From Hymenobacter jeollabukensis (lineage in GTDB: Bacteria > Bacteroidota > Bacteroidia > Cytophagales > Hymenobacteraceae): a stretch of DNA of 64,000 nucleotides. This document shows, piece by piece, positions 39,361 to 48,627 of the stretch. A program made the translations under genes and the position numbers. Numbering within the stretch: position 1 is the first letter of the stretch; the number at the start of each line of letters is the position of its first letter. The DNA lies in NCBI RefSeq assembly GCF_005771675.1, contig NZ_VAJM01000001.1:1-64000 (forward strand). Reading direction: 5' to 3'. Below the pieces are notes generated by a model. It was not told where the DNA came from. It was given only the letters and a program-made list of their open reading frames with translations, and made no database searches.

Positions 39361-39423
39361 CTTGGGAACGTATCAAAAGCACTTGGGGAGGTATCAAAAG
39401 CTGTTGGGAACGTATCAACAGCA
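39361..39423. repeat. Three tandem 21-bp repeats
   Basis: The units start CTTGGGAACGTATCAAAAGC, CTTGGGGAGGTATCAAAAGC and GTTGGGAACGTATCAACAGC, and a partial fourth starts CTTGGAAAG. They lie in the 378-bp gap between two divergent hypothetical genes (39247-39624). Nothing else is evident in the gap. Confidence 0.8.
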
Positions 39424-39624
39424 CTTGGAAAGCTGTCGGAGCCTCGCGACGCCTAAGCGGAAGCCGCTGAGACGATATCCATGGCTCAGGGGCCGTTAGC
39501 AAAAGCCCTCGGGACCGTTGCAATTGGGAGAATTATTGTACAGCTTGAGGCTACTACCGTCGACCCTATTACACACCGGGTATCGATACCGCGCCATCCT
39601 TTCCACTCCCATTCTTCTAGTACC

Positions 39625-40335
39625 ATGAAAAAGAAGGCTGAACGCCCTCACTACAACATGTCGCAGCCCGACCTGGTGGCGGCGGCCCACGAAAAGCTGC
39701 TGTACCTGCGCCGCGACCTGGCCGACCTGGCCAGCTACGACGTGTCGGCCGCCCGCCTCGATGGGCTGCAGCGCCTGACCACCGACTTCGTGGCCCTGCC
39801 CACCGAGGACGAGGGCGTGCAGGCCACGGCCGCCACTACCCAGGCCAAGCTGGGCGCCCGCGCCGCCGCGCTGGGCACCATGCAAACCATCATGGGCAAG
39901 GTGGGCCTGCTGCACCACGACCGGACGCCGCAGTACAAAGCCTTCGGCACCAGCGGACTTCAATCGGCCTCCGACGGCGACCTGTACCTGGGCCTGGTGC
40001 GCTGCGTGCGCGTGGGCCGCGCAGGCCTGGACACCTACGCCGTGAAGGGCCTCACGGCCGGGCTGCTCGACCAGCTCGAAAACGAGAACAAGGTCCTGCT
40101 CAAGCAAGTGGGCGAACAGCACGACGCCGAATCCAGGGCCGCCACGGCCACCCAGCAGCGCCTGACGGCCGGCAACGCCCTTTACGACGAGCTGGTGCAG
40201 CTCTGCGAGGCCGGCAAGGCGGCCTTCGTGCAGACGGACGCCGTGAAGCACGCCGATTACGTGCTGTACGACGCGCCGGCCCCGGCCGCGCCACCGGCGG
40301 GCAAGCCCGCGCCCAAGGCCGCCGTCAACGGCTAA
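39625..40335 (+). CDS. Helical hypothetical protein
   Basis: A 236-residue soluble protein of no known family, almost wholly alpha-helical by composition. It has a basic start (MKKKAERPHYN), long Ala/Leu-rich helices and an Ala/Pro-rich tail ending in PAPKAAVNG. No catalytic motif is evident. The ATG at 39625 was chosen over the open frame upstream because the upstream part reads as non-coding. A hairpin follows at 40373-40396. Confidence 0.6.
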   Translation: MKKKAERPHYNMSQPDLVAAAHEKLLYLRRDLADLASYDVSAARLDGLQRLTTDFVALPTEDEGVQATAATTQAKLGARAAALGTMQTIMGKVGLLHHDRTPQYKAFGTSGLQSASDGDLYLGLVRCVRVGRAGLDTYAVKGLTAGLLDQLENENKVLLKQVGEQHDAESRAATATQQRLTAGNALYDELVQLCEAGKAAFVQTDAVKHADYVLYDAPAPAAPPAGKPAPKAAVNG

Positions 40336-40372
40336 GCCGCCCGGCCCGGCGTCCCGCGTTCCGATTTGGGTC

Positions 40373-40396
40373 GCCCCGGCAGCAACCTGCCGGGGC
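40373..40396 (+). terminator. Hairpin after the helical hypothetical gene
   Basis: A 10-bp stem GCCCCGGCAG/CTGCCGGGGC with the loop CAAC, 37 bases after the stop. It lacks a good T-run. Confidence 0.55.
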
Positions 40397-40467
40397 GGCT
40401 TGTTACCGGCCGCCAGCTTACCCTTGCTTCTGCCCTATCCCTTTGTTTTCCCGTTTCTGGCCCGCCC

Positions 40468-41592
40468 ATGTCCGACAACGCTGCCGAAGAGTCTGCCCCA
40501 ACTCCTGCCCAACCACCCACCGAAGCCGACGTGCTGGCTGATCCGCGCCTGCGGGAGCTGCTGGCGGGCTATCAGCCCTGGTCCCAGGACTCGTTTCTGA
40601 AAAGCTACGCCCGCGTACTGAGCGACCTGCACTACCAGGGCGAACAGTACGAAGCCAGCCTGGAATACCTGCTGCGCCAGCACGACCAAGAGGCCTACCG
40701 GCAGCTCTGGGCCATTCAGCACCAGAAGCTGTTCGACCTGGAGTGCCAGTGGCGGGCCGGGCTGGTGGCGGTGCCTGGCGCCCGCCTGACGGCCGACTTC
40801 GAGGACTGGCACGAGGCCATTGCGGCGTGTGCCGTCATTGCGCCCATCAGCCCGGAAGAGCTGGCCCTGTTCGACGCGTTCCTGGCCCAGCTGACCGACC
40901 CGGACGACCTGGAGCCGGATGACCTCTGCCACGACTTTTGGCGGTACCGCCAGTACCTGGCCCTGCACGAGGACGACGACGCCGACCTGACGCTCACGCC
41001 CTGGACCGACTTCTGGGACATGCGCCGGGGCACCGCCTACCTGCGCACCCTGCCCGACCGGCGCGGCGAGCTGGAAAGCCACTACGAGCAGGCCGCGTAC
41101 GCCGAGCGGCGTCGGCAACAGCCCGAAGCAGTAGCTACTCCGCCCGACCCACGGCCGCACGCGCCGAACTTCGGGCCGGAGTTTGATACCCTGGTGCGGG
41201 AGCTGCTGCGCCGTTTCGAGCCGGCAGTGAAGCTGCGGCAGTTCGAAACCAAACAGGAACTACTCGCCTACGAAGCCTCGGATATCAACGGCGACCTGGA
41301 GGTAGCGCTGGAGCGGCTGCAGGAGGCAGGCCAGGTGGTCATCCCCATCGAGGCGCACACGGACTGGCGCCAGGCTGTCATTCAGGCGGGCAACCGGTAT
41401 TACCTGGATCAGTTGCGCGCCGCGCTGCCCCGCGTCTACGAAGACTACTGTCAGCGAATCAGCCTGGGTATTAGCCTCGCACCCCCACGCGAAAAGCGGC
41501 GCCACCGCAAATGCAGCCATTTTGAGGCCGACGAACCCCTCATCCGGGAAGGCCGCCGGGCGCTGGGTGAACCGGACGATTTGGATTTCTGA
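40468..41592 (+). CDS. Hypothetical protein
   Basis: A 374-residue acidic soluble protein with no family that I recognise. It has Trp/Tyr-rich patches (LHYQGEQYEASLEYLL, DFWRYRQYLALHEDDDADL) and ends in a basic stretch RRHRKCSHFEADEP. The ATG at 40468 was taken as the start because upstream codons overlap the preceding hairpin. It is on the same strand as the preceding helical protein with a 130-bp gap. Confidence 0.65.
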   Translation: MSDNAAEESAPTPAQPPTEADVLADPRLRELLAGYQPWSQDSFLKSYARVLSDLHYQGEQYEASLEYLLRQHDQEAYRQLWAIQHQKLFDLECQWRAGLVAVPGARLTADFEDWHEAIAACAVIAPISPEELALFDAFLAQLTDPDDLEPDDLCHDFWRYRQYLALHEDDDADLTLTPWTDFWDMRRGTAYLRTLPDRRGELESHYEQAAYAERRRQQPEAVATPPDPRPHAPNFGPEFDTLVRELLRRFEPAVKLRQFETKQELLAYEASDINGDLEVALERLQEAGQVVIPIEAHTDWRQAVIQAGNRYYLDQLRAALPRVYEDYCQRISLGISLAPPREKRRHRKCSHFEADEPLIREGRRALGEPDDLDF

Positions 41593-41620
41593 GGCGGTTA
41601 GTTGTCGCGCTCAAACAGAA

Positions 41621-41810
41621 CGTCATCCTGAGCAAAGCGAAGGACCTTCCTCACACCCTGCAGCGCCGCTACAAGCAAAGCACCCTCGCTTTACCGCTGT
41701 GCGCGAAATGCAGAAGCGCAGCCACCATGCCCAGACGATGGGCGTTGGTGGCTGCGCTTCTTAGCTGGTGCAGGGTGTGAGGAAGGTCCTTCGCTCTGCT
41801 CAGGATGACA
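41621..41810. repeat. Large inverted repeat, about 190 bp (CCTGAGC subtype)
   Basis: The left arm at 41621-41662 starts CGTCATCCTGAGCAAAGCGA and includes AGGACCTTCCTCACACCCTG. The right arm at 41769-41810 is its near-perfect complement. The centre holds another hairpin (41713-41760). It fills the gap between two converging genes. Confidence 0.9.
41713..41760 (-). terminator. Hairpin inside the large inverted repeat
   Basis: A 15-bp stem GAAGCGCAGCCACCA/TGGTGGCTGCGCTTC with an inner GCCC/GGGC pair. It lies 64 bases after the parE stop and may end that transcript. Confidence 0.55.
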
Positions 41811-41823
41811 CGGGCGGGGGTTG

Positions 41824-43773
41824 CTACACCAGCTCGGCCTCAGCGGCGGGCACGATGGTTTCGCTGGCGGGCAGCGTGTCGGAAGTCACCAGGTCCTTCT
41901 CGATGCGCAGGTGGTCGATGATGAATTCCTGGCGGGCGGGGGTGTTCTTGCCCATGTAGTAGGTCAGCAGCTTCTGGATGGAGCGGTCCGACTGCAGAAT
42001 CACCGGCTCCAGGCGGATGTTGTCGCCGATGAACTTGCCGAACTCGTCGGGGCTGATTTCGCCGAGGCCCTTGAAGCGGGTGATTTCCGGGTTGCGGCCC
42101 AGCTTCTTGATGGCGGCCTGCTTTTCGCGCTCGTCGTAGCAGTAAATCGTCTGCTTCTTGTTGCGCACCCGGAACAGCGGGGTTTCCAGGATGTAGACGT
42201 GGCCGTTGCGCACCAGGTCGGGGAAGAACTGCAGGAAGAAGGTGAGCAGCAAGAGGCGAATGTGCATGCCGTCCACGTCGGCGTCGGTGGCAATGACCAC
42301 GCGGTTGTAGCGCAGCCCTTCCAGGCCTTCCTCGATGTTCAGCGCGTGCTGCAGCAGGTTCAGCTCCTCGTTTTCGTAGACGATTTTCTTTTTCATCCCG
42401 AAGCAGTTCAGCGGCTTGCCGCGCAGGCTGAACACGGCCTCCAGCTCCACGTTGCGGCTCTTGGTGATGGAGCCCGACGCGGAGTCGCCCTCGGTGATAA
42501 ATAGCGTCGTCAGGCCTTCCTTGTCCAGCGTCTTGCCCTCGCCGAAGTGGAAGCGGCAGTCGCGCAGCTTGCGGTTGTGCAGGCTGGCTTTCTTGGCGCG
42601 CTGGTTGGCCAGCTTCTTCACGCCCGCCATGTCCTTCCGCTCCCGCTCGCTCTGCTCGATGCGGCGCTTGAGGCCTTCGGCCGCCTCGGGATTTTTGTGC
42701 AGGTAGTTGTCGAGGTGCTCCTTCACGAAGTCGACCACGAAGTTGCGCACGGTCACGGCGCCCTCGGGCTCCATCGTAATCGAGCCCAGCTTGGTCTTGG
42801 TCTGCGACTCGAACACGGGCTCCTGCACCCGGATGGCAATGGCCCCCACGATGCTGGCGCGGATGTCGGTGGCGTCGTAGTCCTTCTTGTAAAACTCGCG
42901 CAGGGTCTTCACGATGCCCTCCCGGAAGGCCGCCAGGTGGGTGCCGCCCTGGGTGGTGTACTGCCCGTTGACGAAGGAGTAGTACTCCTCGCCGTAGTCG
43001 TTGCCGTGGGTCAGGGCCATTTCGATGTCCGTGCCCTTGAGGTGAATGACCGGGTAGCGGATGGCCTCCGGGTCGGTTTTGCGCTCCAGCAGGTCGCGCA
43101 GCCCGTTTTCGGAGTGAAACTTCTGCCCGTTGAAGTTGATGGTCAGGCCCGCGTTCAGATAGGCGTAGTTCCAGAACTGGCTTTCCAGGAAGTCCGGGAT
43201 AAAGCGGAAGTTGCGGAAGATGGTCGGGTCCGGCTCGAAGGCCATCATGGTCCCGTTGCGCTGGGAGGTCTTGATGGGTTTCGGGTCGCTGATGAGCTTG
43301 CCGCCCTGAAACTCGGCCGACTTCATCATGCCCTCGCGCACGCTCTGCACCACGAAGTTGGTGCTCAGCGCATTCACAGCCTTGGTACCCACCCCGTTCA
43401 GGCCCACCGACTTCTGGAAGACCTTGCTGTCGTACTTGCCGCCGGTGTTGATTTTGCTCACCACGTCGACCACCTTGCCCAGCGGAATGCCGCGGCCGTA
43501 GTCGCGCACCGACACGCGCTGCTCGGTGATTTTGACCTCGATGGTGCGGCCGTAGCCCATCATGTGCTCGTCGATGGAGTTGTCGATGACCTCCTTGACG
43601 AGGATGTAAATGCCGTCGTCGGGCGAGGATCCGTCGCCCAGCTTGCCGATGTACATGCCCGGGCGCAGGCGGATATGCTCCCGCCAATCCAACGAACGGA
43701 TGGAATCCTCGTTGTAGCCGTGGTCGGCGGGGGCGCTTGGCGCGCTTTCTAAGGGCAGTTGCTGCTCAGCCAT
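41824..43773 (-). CDS. parE: DNA topoisomerase IV/gyrase subunit B
   Basis: A 649-residue ATPase subunit of a type IIA topoisomerase. The GHKL ATPase domain has the Bergerat motifs ([39 protein letters not shown]). The TOPRIM domain has [10 protein letters not shown] and [13 protein letters not shown]. Length fits ParE rather than long GyrB. It works with the A subunit at 30457-33420, which is unusually far away. The ATG at 43773 is the normal start. Confidence 0.93.
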   Translation of the reverse strand: MAEQQLPLESAPSAPADHGYNEDSIRSLDWREHIRLRPGMYIGKLGDGSSPDDGIYILVKEVIDNSIDEHMMGYGRTIEVKITEQRVSVRDYGRGIPLGKVVDVVSKINTGGKYDSKVFQKSVGLNGVGTKAVNALSTNFVVQSVREGMMKSAEFQGGKLISDPKPIKTSQRNGTMMAFEPDPTIFRNFRFIPDFLESQFWNYAYLNAGLTINFNGQKFHSENGLRDLLERKTDPEAIRYPVIHLKGTDIEMALTHGNDYGEEYYSFVNGQYTTQGGTHLAAFREGIVKTLREFYKKDYDATDIRASIVGAIAIRVQEPVFESQTKTKLGSITMEPEGAVTVRNFVVDFVKEHLDNYLHKNPEAAEGLKRRIEQSERERKDMAGVKKLANQRAKKASLHNRKLRDCRFHFGEGKTLDKEGLTTLFITEGDSASGSITKSRNVELEAVFSLRGKPLNCFGMKKKIVYENEELNLLQHALNIEEGLEGLRYNRVVIATDADVDGMHIRLLLLTFFLQFFPDLVRNGHVYILETPLFRVRNKKQTIYCYDEREKQAAIKKLGRNPEITRFKGLGEISPDEFGKFIGDNIRLEPVILQSDRSIQKLLTYYMGKNTPARQEFIIDHLRIEKDLVTSDTLPASETIVPAAEAELV

Positions 43774-43983
43774 TCGGTAATATCCTTCAGTACGTTTAAG
43801 CGGTAAAATAACGCAGAAAAGGCAGGGTTTCCACCTTTGCCACGTTTGGCTCGTTTGCTATTCTCATTGGCAAATCGAACCGTACCCTAACCGCCGCTGC
43901 TCGGAGTAGGTTCATTCAAATTTCCGAAAAAGCCCGCAAATCAACACGCTTTGACCACACCTTTCTCCCAACAATTTTAGCAA

Positions 43984-45168
43984 ATGCTTCCTCCTCCCAA
44001 CAATTTTAACCGCCCGCAGCACCCGCACCAGACGCCGGAAGTGCGGCAGGCGCCGGTGATTCATTATACGTTCGTGCTCATCGGGCTCACGCTGCTGGTG
44101 TTCGTGCTCCACAAGCTCGACGAAATTCTGCTGCCCATTGCGTTTTCGGCGGTGTTCACGCTGCTGCTGCTGCCCATCAGCCGCTGGCTGGAGCTGCGCG
44201 GGCTGCCCCGGGTGCTGGCCATCATCATCTGCCTGCTGCTGGTGCTGCTGCTGTTCGCGGGCATCATCCTGGGCTTCGGCTCCCAGCTCACGCAGTTCCG
44301 CGACGAGATTCCCAAGCTGCAGGCCAAGATGATGGAAATCTTCAACCAGGCCCAGGCCTGGGCCCACGACCGGTTCGGCTACGAGCCGATGAGCATTGCG
44401 GAGGTGAAGGATTCGACGATAAAAAGCCTCAAGAAGTCGGGCACGACCTACCTGGGCACCACCCTGAGCACCACCACCGACGTGCTCAGCAACCTGGCGC
44501 AGGTGCTCATCTACATCTTCTGCTTTTTGTACTACCGCGACCATCTGCGGCAGTTCATGTTCCGCTTCGTGGCCCCCGACAAGCGCACGATGGTGCTCAA
44601 CACCGTCGACAGCATTCAGACGGTGGTGCAGGCCTATATTTCGGGGCTGCTGAAGGTCATCGTTATCGTGAGCATTCTGAACGCCATCGGGCTGCTGGCC
44701 CTGGGCGTCAAGTTCGCGGTGTTCTTCGCCATTTTCGCCTCGGTGCTGGCCGTCATTCCCTACATCGGCATCATGATCGGGGCCACTGTGCCGGCCATTA
44801 TCACCCTAGTCGAAACCGGCTCCCCGCTACAGGCCCTGGCCGTTATCGGCGTGTTCGTGGTGGTGCAGTTCCTGGAGGGCAACTTCATCACGCCCATGAT
44901 TACCGGCTCGCAGGTGAGCATTAATCCGCTGGCGGCTATCTTGGCCTTGATTCTGGGTGGGGCGCTGTGGGGCACGCCGGGCATGATTCTGAGCATTCCG
45001 CTAACGGCCATTCTGAAGGTCGTCTTCGACGCCTATAAACCCCTGGAGCCCTTTGGCTTCCTGCTCGGCGACGTGGCGGATGGGGAGGATAACCAGACCA
45101 GCAAAAAGGAAGCGGAGGCGGAAATCCGGCCGTGGTACCGGCGCCTGTGGCACATGATCGGGAAGTAG
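43984..45168 (+). CDS. AI-2E family transporter
   Basis: A 394-residue membrane protein of the PerM/YdiK (AI-2 exporter) family. It has an N-terminal pair of helices (FVLIGLTLLVFVLHKLDEIL, then IAFSAVFTLLLLPI), a cytoplasmic helical part, and five or more later segments, including the conserved YIGIMIGATVPAIITL and the LEGNFITPMITGSQVSINPL signature. The family exports signals or solutes, though the substrate here is unknown. It is divergent from parE, with no partner gene. Confidence 0.88.
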   Translation: MLPPPNNFNRPQHPHQTPEVRQAPVIHYTFVLIGLTLLVFVLHKLDEILLPIAFSAVFTLLLLPISRWLELRGLPRVLAIIICLLLVLLLFAGIILGFGSQLTQFRDEIPKLQAKMMEIFNQAQAWAHDRFGYEPMSIAEVKDSTIKSLKKSGTTYLGTTLSTTTDVLSNLAQVLIYIFCFLYYRDHLRQFMFRFVAPDKRTMVLNTVDSIQTVVQAYISGLLKVIVIVSILNAIGLLALGVKFAVFFAIFASVLAVIPYIGIMIGATVPAIITLVETGSPLQALAVIGVFVVVQFLEGNFITPMITGSQVSINPLAAILALILGGALWGTPGMILSIPLTAILKVVFDAYKPLEPFGFLLGDVADGEDNQTSKKEAEAEIRPWYRRLWHMIGK

Positions 45169-45401
45169 CCGGCGCAAGAAATTCCACCCGAGGACGTAAC
45201 CCGCCAGCTCGGCCGGTAGTATAAGCCTCTAGAAACTGCAAGCGCCCTTCTTTACCGCCGCGCTTCGGTTTCGGCCCCAATAACCAAAACACCGCCGATG
45301 ACTTCGGTTGTCTACCACTGACGCGGCGCAAGTCTGGCCATTCCAGGCTACGCCGCAAATAGCATCCAACCGCTAGGGTTAACCTGGCTGTTGAGAGAAG
45401 G

Positions 45402-45434
45402 GACGGTCCGTCGAAAGGCGGGCCGTTCTTTTTT
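45402..45434 (+). terminator. Terminator in the gap after the AI-2E gene
   Basis: A stem GACGGTCC/GGGCCGTT with two G-T pairs followed by CTTTTTT. It lies 233 bases after the transporter stop. Bases 45169-45401 hold no gene that I can support. Confidence 0.6.
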
Positions 45435-45560
45435 GGCCACAGTTGGGGCATCATTGACTGCCCCCAGTTTTGTTTCGCTGATTTGTCCGGTTGGATTTTG
45501 ATTTCTGCAATACGAAATCAAATCGGACGCTTTATATTTGCGTAGAGCCTCACGTAAAAA

Positions 45561-45588
45561 GCGGCAGTCCGCAAACACGAACTGCCGC
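45561..45588 (-). terminator. Terminator of the small 43-residue gene
   Basis: A stem GCGGCAGT/ACTGCCGC with the minus-strand run TTTTT after it, six bases beyond the small gene's stop. A terminator in this place supports the small gene being real. Confidence 0.7.
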
Positions 45589-45594
45589 CTGCTA

Positions 45595-45726
45595 CTACAG
45601 CAGATGCTTAATCAGGTATTCCAACCCGACCCGCACTGCCGCCCCGAAGAACTGAAGCCACAGTTTCTCGGTTTTTTGAAAGAAGCCGCGTAGCAACGAC
45701 TTCTTTTTCGCACGTCCCTTTTTCAT
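45595..45726 (-). CDS. Candidate 43-residue basic peptide
   Basis: A short frame from ATG 45726 to TAG 45595. The N-terminus is highly basic (MKKGRAKKKSLLRG), then FFQKTEKLWLQFFGAAVRVG and EYLIKHLL, which would form an amphipathic helix with aromatic and basic faces. The layout suggests a membrane-active or RNA-binding small protein. It has a good terminator just downstream, and a TAATTTTG box (45889-45896) about 165 bases upstream. A hairpin AGCCCCGG/CCGGGGCT lies in the leader. No family is recognised. Confidence 0.5.
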   Translation of the reverse strand: MKKGRAKKKSLLRGFFQKTEKLWLQFFGAAVRVGLEYLIKHLL

Positions 45727-45950
45727 CTTGAGCAAGAAGAAGGGTGCGACCAACACCCACTTCTTGAAGCCCCGGTAGCGCCAACTGCCGGGGCTTCGTC
45801 TTTATCAAGACGACGCGTTGGCGGGGTGACAACCGTGCGAATAGCACGAAGATAGCCAATGCCATAGCTACGGATCAACTAGCCGGATCAAAATTACTAA
45901 TTTTTTTAGCAAATCATCCGCAAGCAAGCCACCGGCACCTTTTCGGCGGC

Positions 45951-45958
45951 TAACTTTG
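45951..45958 (+). promoter_or_regulatory. -7 box for the exonuclease gene
   Basis: TAACTTTG is a full match to TAnnTTTG. Together with the family alignment it favours the TTG start at 46005 (46 bases downstream) over the TTG at 45966 (seven bases downstream). Confidence 0.55.
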
Positions 45959-46004
45959 TTATCCATTGTCACTAGACGCCGAAAGCCTTTTAGCTGCTGC
46001 CGAT

Positions 46005-47483
46005 TTGTACGCCATCATCGACCTTGAAACCACCGGGGGCCAGCCCACGCAGGACCGCATCACCGAAATTGCCATCTACATTCACGATGGCGACCAGGTG
46101 GTGGATTCCTACGCGACGCTGCTCAACCCCGGCCGGCCCATCCCCTTCTACATTCAGCAGCTCACCGGCATTACCGACGAGATGGTGAAGGAGGCGCCGC
46201 GCTTCCACGAAGTGGCCAAGAAGGTGGTGCAGATGACGGAGGGCTGCGTGTTCGTGGCCCACAACGTGCGCTTCGACTACTCGTTTCTGAAGAAAGAGTT
46301 TGCCGATCTGGGCTACACCTACTCGCGCAAGACGCTGTGCACCGTGCGCCTGAGCCGCTCCCTGATTCCGGGGCAACCGAGCTACTCGCTGGGCAAGCTG
46401 TGCCAGAACATCGGCATTCCGCTCAACAACCGTCACCGCGCCGCCGGCGACGCCGAGGCCACGGCCATTCTGTTCGACCGCCTGCTCAAGATCAGTCAGG
46501 AAGCGGAGGCCCCGGGCTACGAAGCCGCCCCGGCCGCCAAGCTGATGGCCGTGGACGCGGCGGCGCCGGAGGGAAACCGCGCAGCGCTGAAGAAGCCCAC
46601 GGCCCGCAAGGTGGCGGCCGTGCAGCAGGCCATCAAAACCGCCCTGTTGCCGCCACTGATGACGCCCGAGCAAGTGGCGGCGCTGCCCCAGGAGGCGGGC
46701 GTGTACTACTTCCACAACGAGGACGGCGACGTTATCTACGTGGGCAAGAGCATCAACATCTACAAGCGCATTCAGCAGCACTTCGCGGTGGATTACAAGT
46801 CGCGCAAGTCGTTGGATTTCAAGAATTCCATTGCCGACATCACCTGGGAGCTGACGGGCTCGGAGCTGGTGGCCCTGCTGCACGAGTCATCGGAGATTAA
46901 GCGACTGAAGCCGCACTACAACCGGCAGCAGCGCCGCTCGGTGTTTCCGGCCGGTATTTACATGCGCGTGGACGAGAACGGGTACAAGCGCCTCTACTAC
47001 GGCCGCGCCGATGCCAACAACCAGGAAATTCCCATCATCGCGCTGGGCAATCAGTTCAAGGCCAAGGGCTTTCTGTACCACAAGGTAGCCAAGTACAACC
47101 TCTGCCAGAAGCTCTGCGACCTGTACAAAAGCAGCAGCTCGTGCTTCGACTACCAGGTGCACCGCTGCAAGGGCGCCTGCATCGGGCTGGAGCCGGCCGA
47201 GGAGTACAACCAGCGCGTGGAGGAAGCCATCGAGAGCATCACCTACGAGCACCAGTCGTTCGTCATCATCGGCGAGGGGCGCCGGGCGGGCGAGCGGTCG
47301 GTGGTGGTGGTGGAGCATGGCCGCTACCTGGGCTTCGGCTACATCGACGAGACGTTCACGGCGCGGCGGCTGGAGGCGTTCAAGGACGTCATCAAGGCGC
47401 AGGTCGACAACAAGGACGTGCAGCAGATCATCCGCCAGTACATGCGCACCAAGCACAAGGACAAGGTGAAGGTGTTTGCCTGA
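46005..47483 (+). CDS. Exonuclease/GIY-YIG (UvrC-like) fusion protein
   Basis: A 492-residue two-domain nuclease. Residues 1-175 are a DEDDh 3'-5' exonuclease related to the DNA polymerase III epsilon subunit (YAIIDLETTGG, HNVRFDYSFL, HRAAGDAEATA). Residues about 225-310 are a GIY-YIG endonuclease like the UvrC N-terminus (GVYYFHNEDGDVIYVGKSIN, IYKRIQQHF). The C-terminal part has a Cys pair region (SSSCFDYQVHRCKGACIG). Such fusions are widespread in Bacteroidota and are thought to act in DNA repair. I chose TTG 46005, since homologues begin at YAIIDLETTGG; TTG 45966 would add 13 residues. Confidence 0.85.
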   Translation: MYAIIDLETTGGQPTQDRITEIAIYIHDGDQVVDSYATLLNPGRPIPFYIQQLTGITDEMVKEAPRFHEVAKKVVQMTEGCVFVAHNVRFDYSFLKKEFADLGYTYSRKTLCTVRLSRSLIPGQPSYSLGKLCQNIGIPLNNRHRAAGDAEATAILFDRLLKISQEAEAPGYEAAPAAKLMAVDAAAPEGNRAALKKPTARKVAAVQQAIKTALLPPLMTPEQVAALPQEAGVYYFHNEDGDVIYVGKSINIYKRIQQHFAVDYKSRKSLDFKNSIADITWELTGSELVALLHESSEIKRLKPHYNRQQRRSVFPAGIYMRVDENGYKRLYYGRADANNQEIPIIALGNQFKAKGFLYHKVAKYNLCQKLCDLYKSSSSCFDYQVHRCKGACIGLEPAEEYNQRVEEAIESITYEHQSFVIIGEGRRAGERSVVVVEHGRYLGFGYIDETFTARRLEAFKDVIKAQVDNKDVQQIIRQYMRTKHKDKVKVFA

Positions 47484-47485
47484 GT

Positions 47486-47614
47486 GGTGAAATGGTGAAA
47501 TGGTGAGATAGGGTAGTCCGACCGGGGCCGGGCGGTTGCGTTTTTCCGCAGCTTTGTGCGCCGTTGGCGCCGACCGAACGACAACTCACTATTTCACCAC
47601 CTCACTATCTTACC
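47486..47614. repeat. Inverted octamer arrays (GGTGANNT family)
   Basis: The left arm at 47486-47509 is GGTGAAAT, GGTGAAAT, GGTGAGAT, starting two bases after the exonuclease stop. The right arm at 47583-47614 is AACTCACT, ATTTCACC, ACCTCACT, ATCTTACC. The centre has a CAGCTTTG box (about 47550) that might promote the next gene. Confidence 0.85.
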
Positions 47615-47694
47615 TTTCGGGCAACCCTGCGGGGCCCGGCTTACGAGTCTGGGGCTGACGCGGTGGTTTCGCTCAGCCCACTGCCCAGTTGCCT

Positions 47695-48456
47695 ATGAAA
47701 CGGATTCTCTACCCAGCCCTGGCAGGCTTGCTGGCCCTCAGCGCCTGCGAAAACAAGCACGTAAAGCCCAAGGAAGAACTGGGTGAATTGGAAATGCACG
47801 TAGAAAACGTGGTGGGCAGCAGCACGCTGGCTTACAACACCGCCTACACCACGGCCGCCGGCGACGATTTTAAGGTGACGGAGCTGCGCTACTACCTCAC
47901 CAACGTGCAGCTGGTGCGCGCCGACGGCTCGGTGTGGGCCGAGCCGGAAAGCTACTACCTCATCGACCAGGCCAAAGCCGACTCGCAGCACCTGACCATC
48001 GAGGATGTGCCGGCGGGCGACTACTCAGCCGTGCGCATTACTATCGGCGTGGATGTGGCGCGCAACACCGCCGGGGCCCAAACCGGGGCGCTGGACCCCG
48101 CGCACCAGATGATCTGGAACTGGACGGACGGCTACATCTTCCTACGGCTCAACGGCAGCTCGTCGAAGGCGCCCGGCAACGGCGGCCTGTTCTTCGACGT
48201 GGCCGGCTTCCGCGACCCGTACAACAACATCCGCACGCTGACCTTGCCGCTGCCGACGGGCACCACCGCGCTGCACATTAAGGAAGGCGCCTCGCCCGAA
48301 ATGCACCTGAAGGCCAACGTGCTGAAGCTGTTCGACGGCCCGCAGCCGGTGCGCTTCGCGCAGATGAGCTCAGCTTCGGGCGAGTCAGCTTCGGCACAGC
48401 TGGCGGATAATCTGGCCGCCGGCATGTTCCGCATCGACCACATCCACGGCAACTGA
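47695..48456 (+). CDS. MbnP-like lipoprotein
   Basis: A 253-residue lipoprotein. A lipobox (LALSACENK; the Cys is near residue 18) is followed by a beta-rich domain with FKVTELRYYLTNVQLVRADG, YYLIDQAKADSQ and MIWNWTDGYIFLRLNG. This matches the MbnP family, which is linked to copper handling in other bacteria and often lies next to an MbnH-type di-haem protein. No haem protein is adjacent here, so the role is uncertain. The protein ends in FRIDHIHGN. The stop is followed at once by a heptamer array. Confidence 0.82.
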   Translation: MKRILYPALAGLLALSACENKHVKPKEELGELEMHVENVVGSSTLAYNTAYTTAAGDDFKVTELRYYLTNVQLVRADGSVWAEPESYYLIDQAKADSQHLTIEDVPAGDYSAVRITIGVDVARNTAGAQTGALDPAHQMIWNWTDGYIFLRLNGSSSKAPGNGGLFFDVAGFRDPYNNIRTLTLPLPTGTTALHIKEGASPEMHLKANVLKLFDGPQPVRFAQMSSASGESASAQLADNLAAGMFRIDHIHGN

Positions 48457-48526
48457 GTTGTCAGTTGTCAGTTGTCAGTTGTCAGTTGTCAGTTGTCAGT
48501 TGTCAGTTGTCAGTTGTCAGTTGTCA
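48457..48526. repeat. Tandem array of ten GTTGTCA heptamers
   Basis: Ten perfect copies of GTTGTCA start at the first base after the TGA of the MbnP-like gene. There is no inverted partner on the far side. Copy number is likely to vary between strains. Confidence 0.95.
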
Positions 48527-48570
48527 AGGTAGAACGCGGGCTGCGGGTAGCGGTTGAGTTCTGTTAGATT

Positions 48571-48607
48571 AAAAAAGCGCCAGACTGAGGTAGTCTGGCG
48601 CTTTTTT
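48571..48607. terminator. Terminator between converging genes
   Basis: A 16-bp perfect stem starting AAAAAAGCGCCAGACT, with A-runs and T-runs on both sides, so it can work in both directions for the MbnP-like gene and the minus-strand gene ending at 48628. Confidence 0.9.
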
Positions 48608-48627
48608 TATGCTTTAGGGTTAGAGCA

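Noticed and set aside
45608-45865. 85-codon minus-strand frame
   Set aside because: Overlaps the 43-residue candidate in another frame, has no domain and spans the hairpin of the leader; the shorter frame fits its terminator better.
48457-48526. CRISPR array
   Set aside because: The units are seven bases with no spacers; no cas gene is present.
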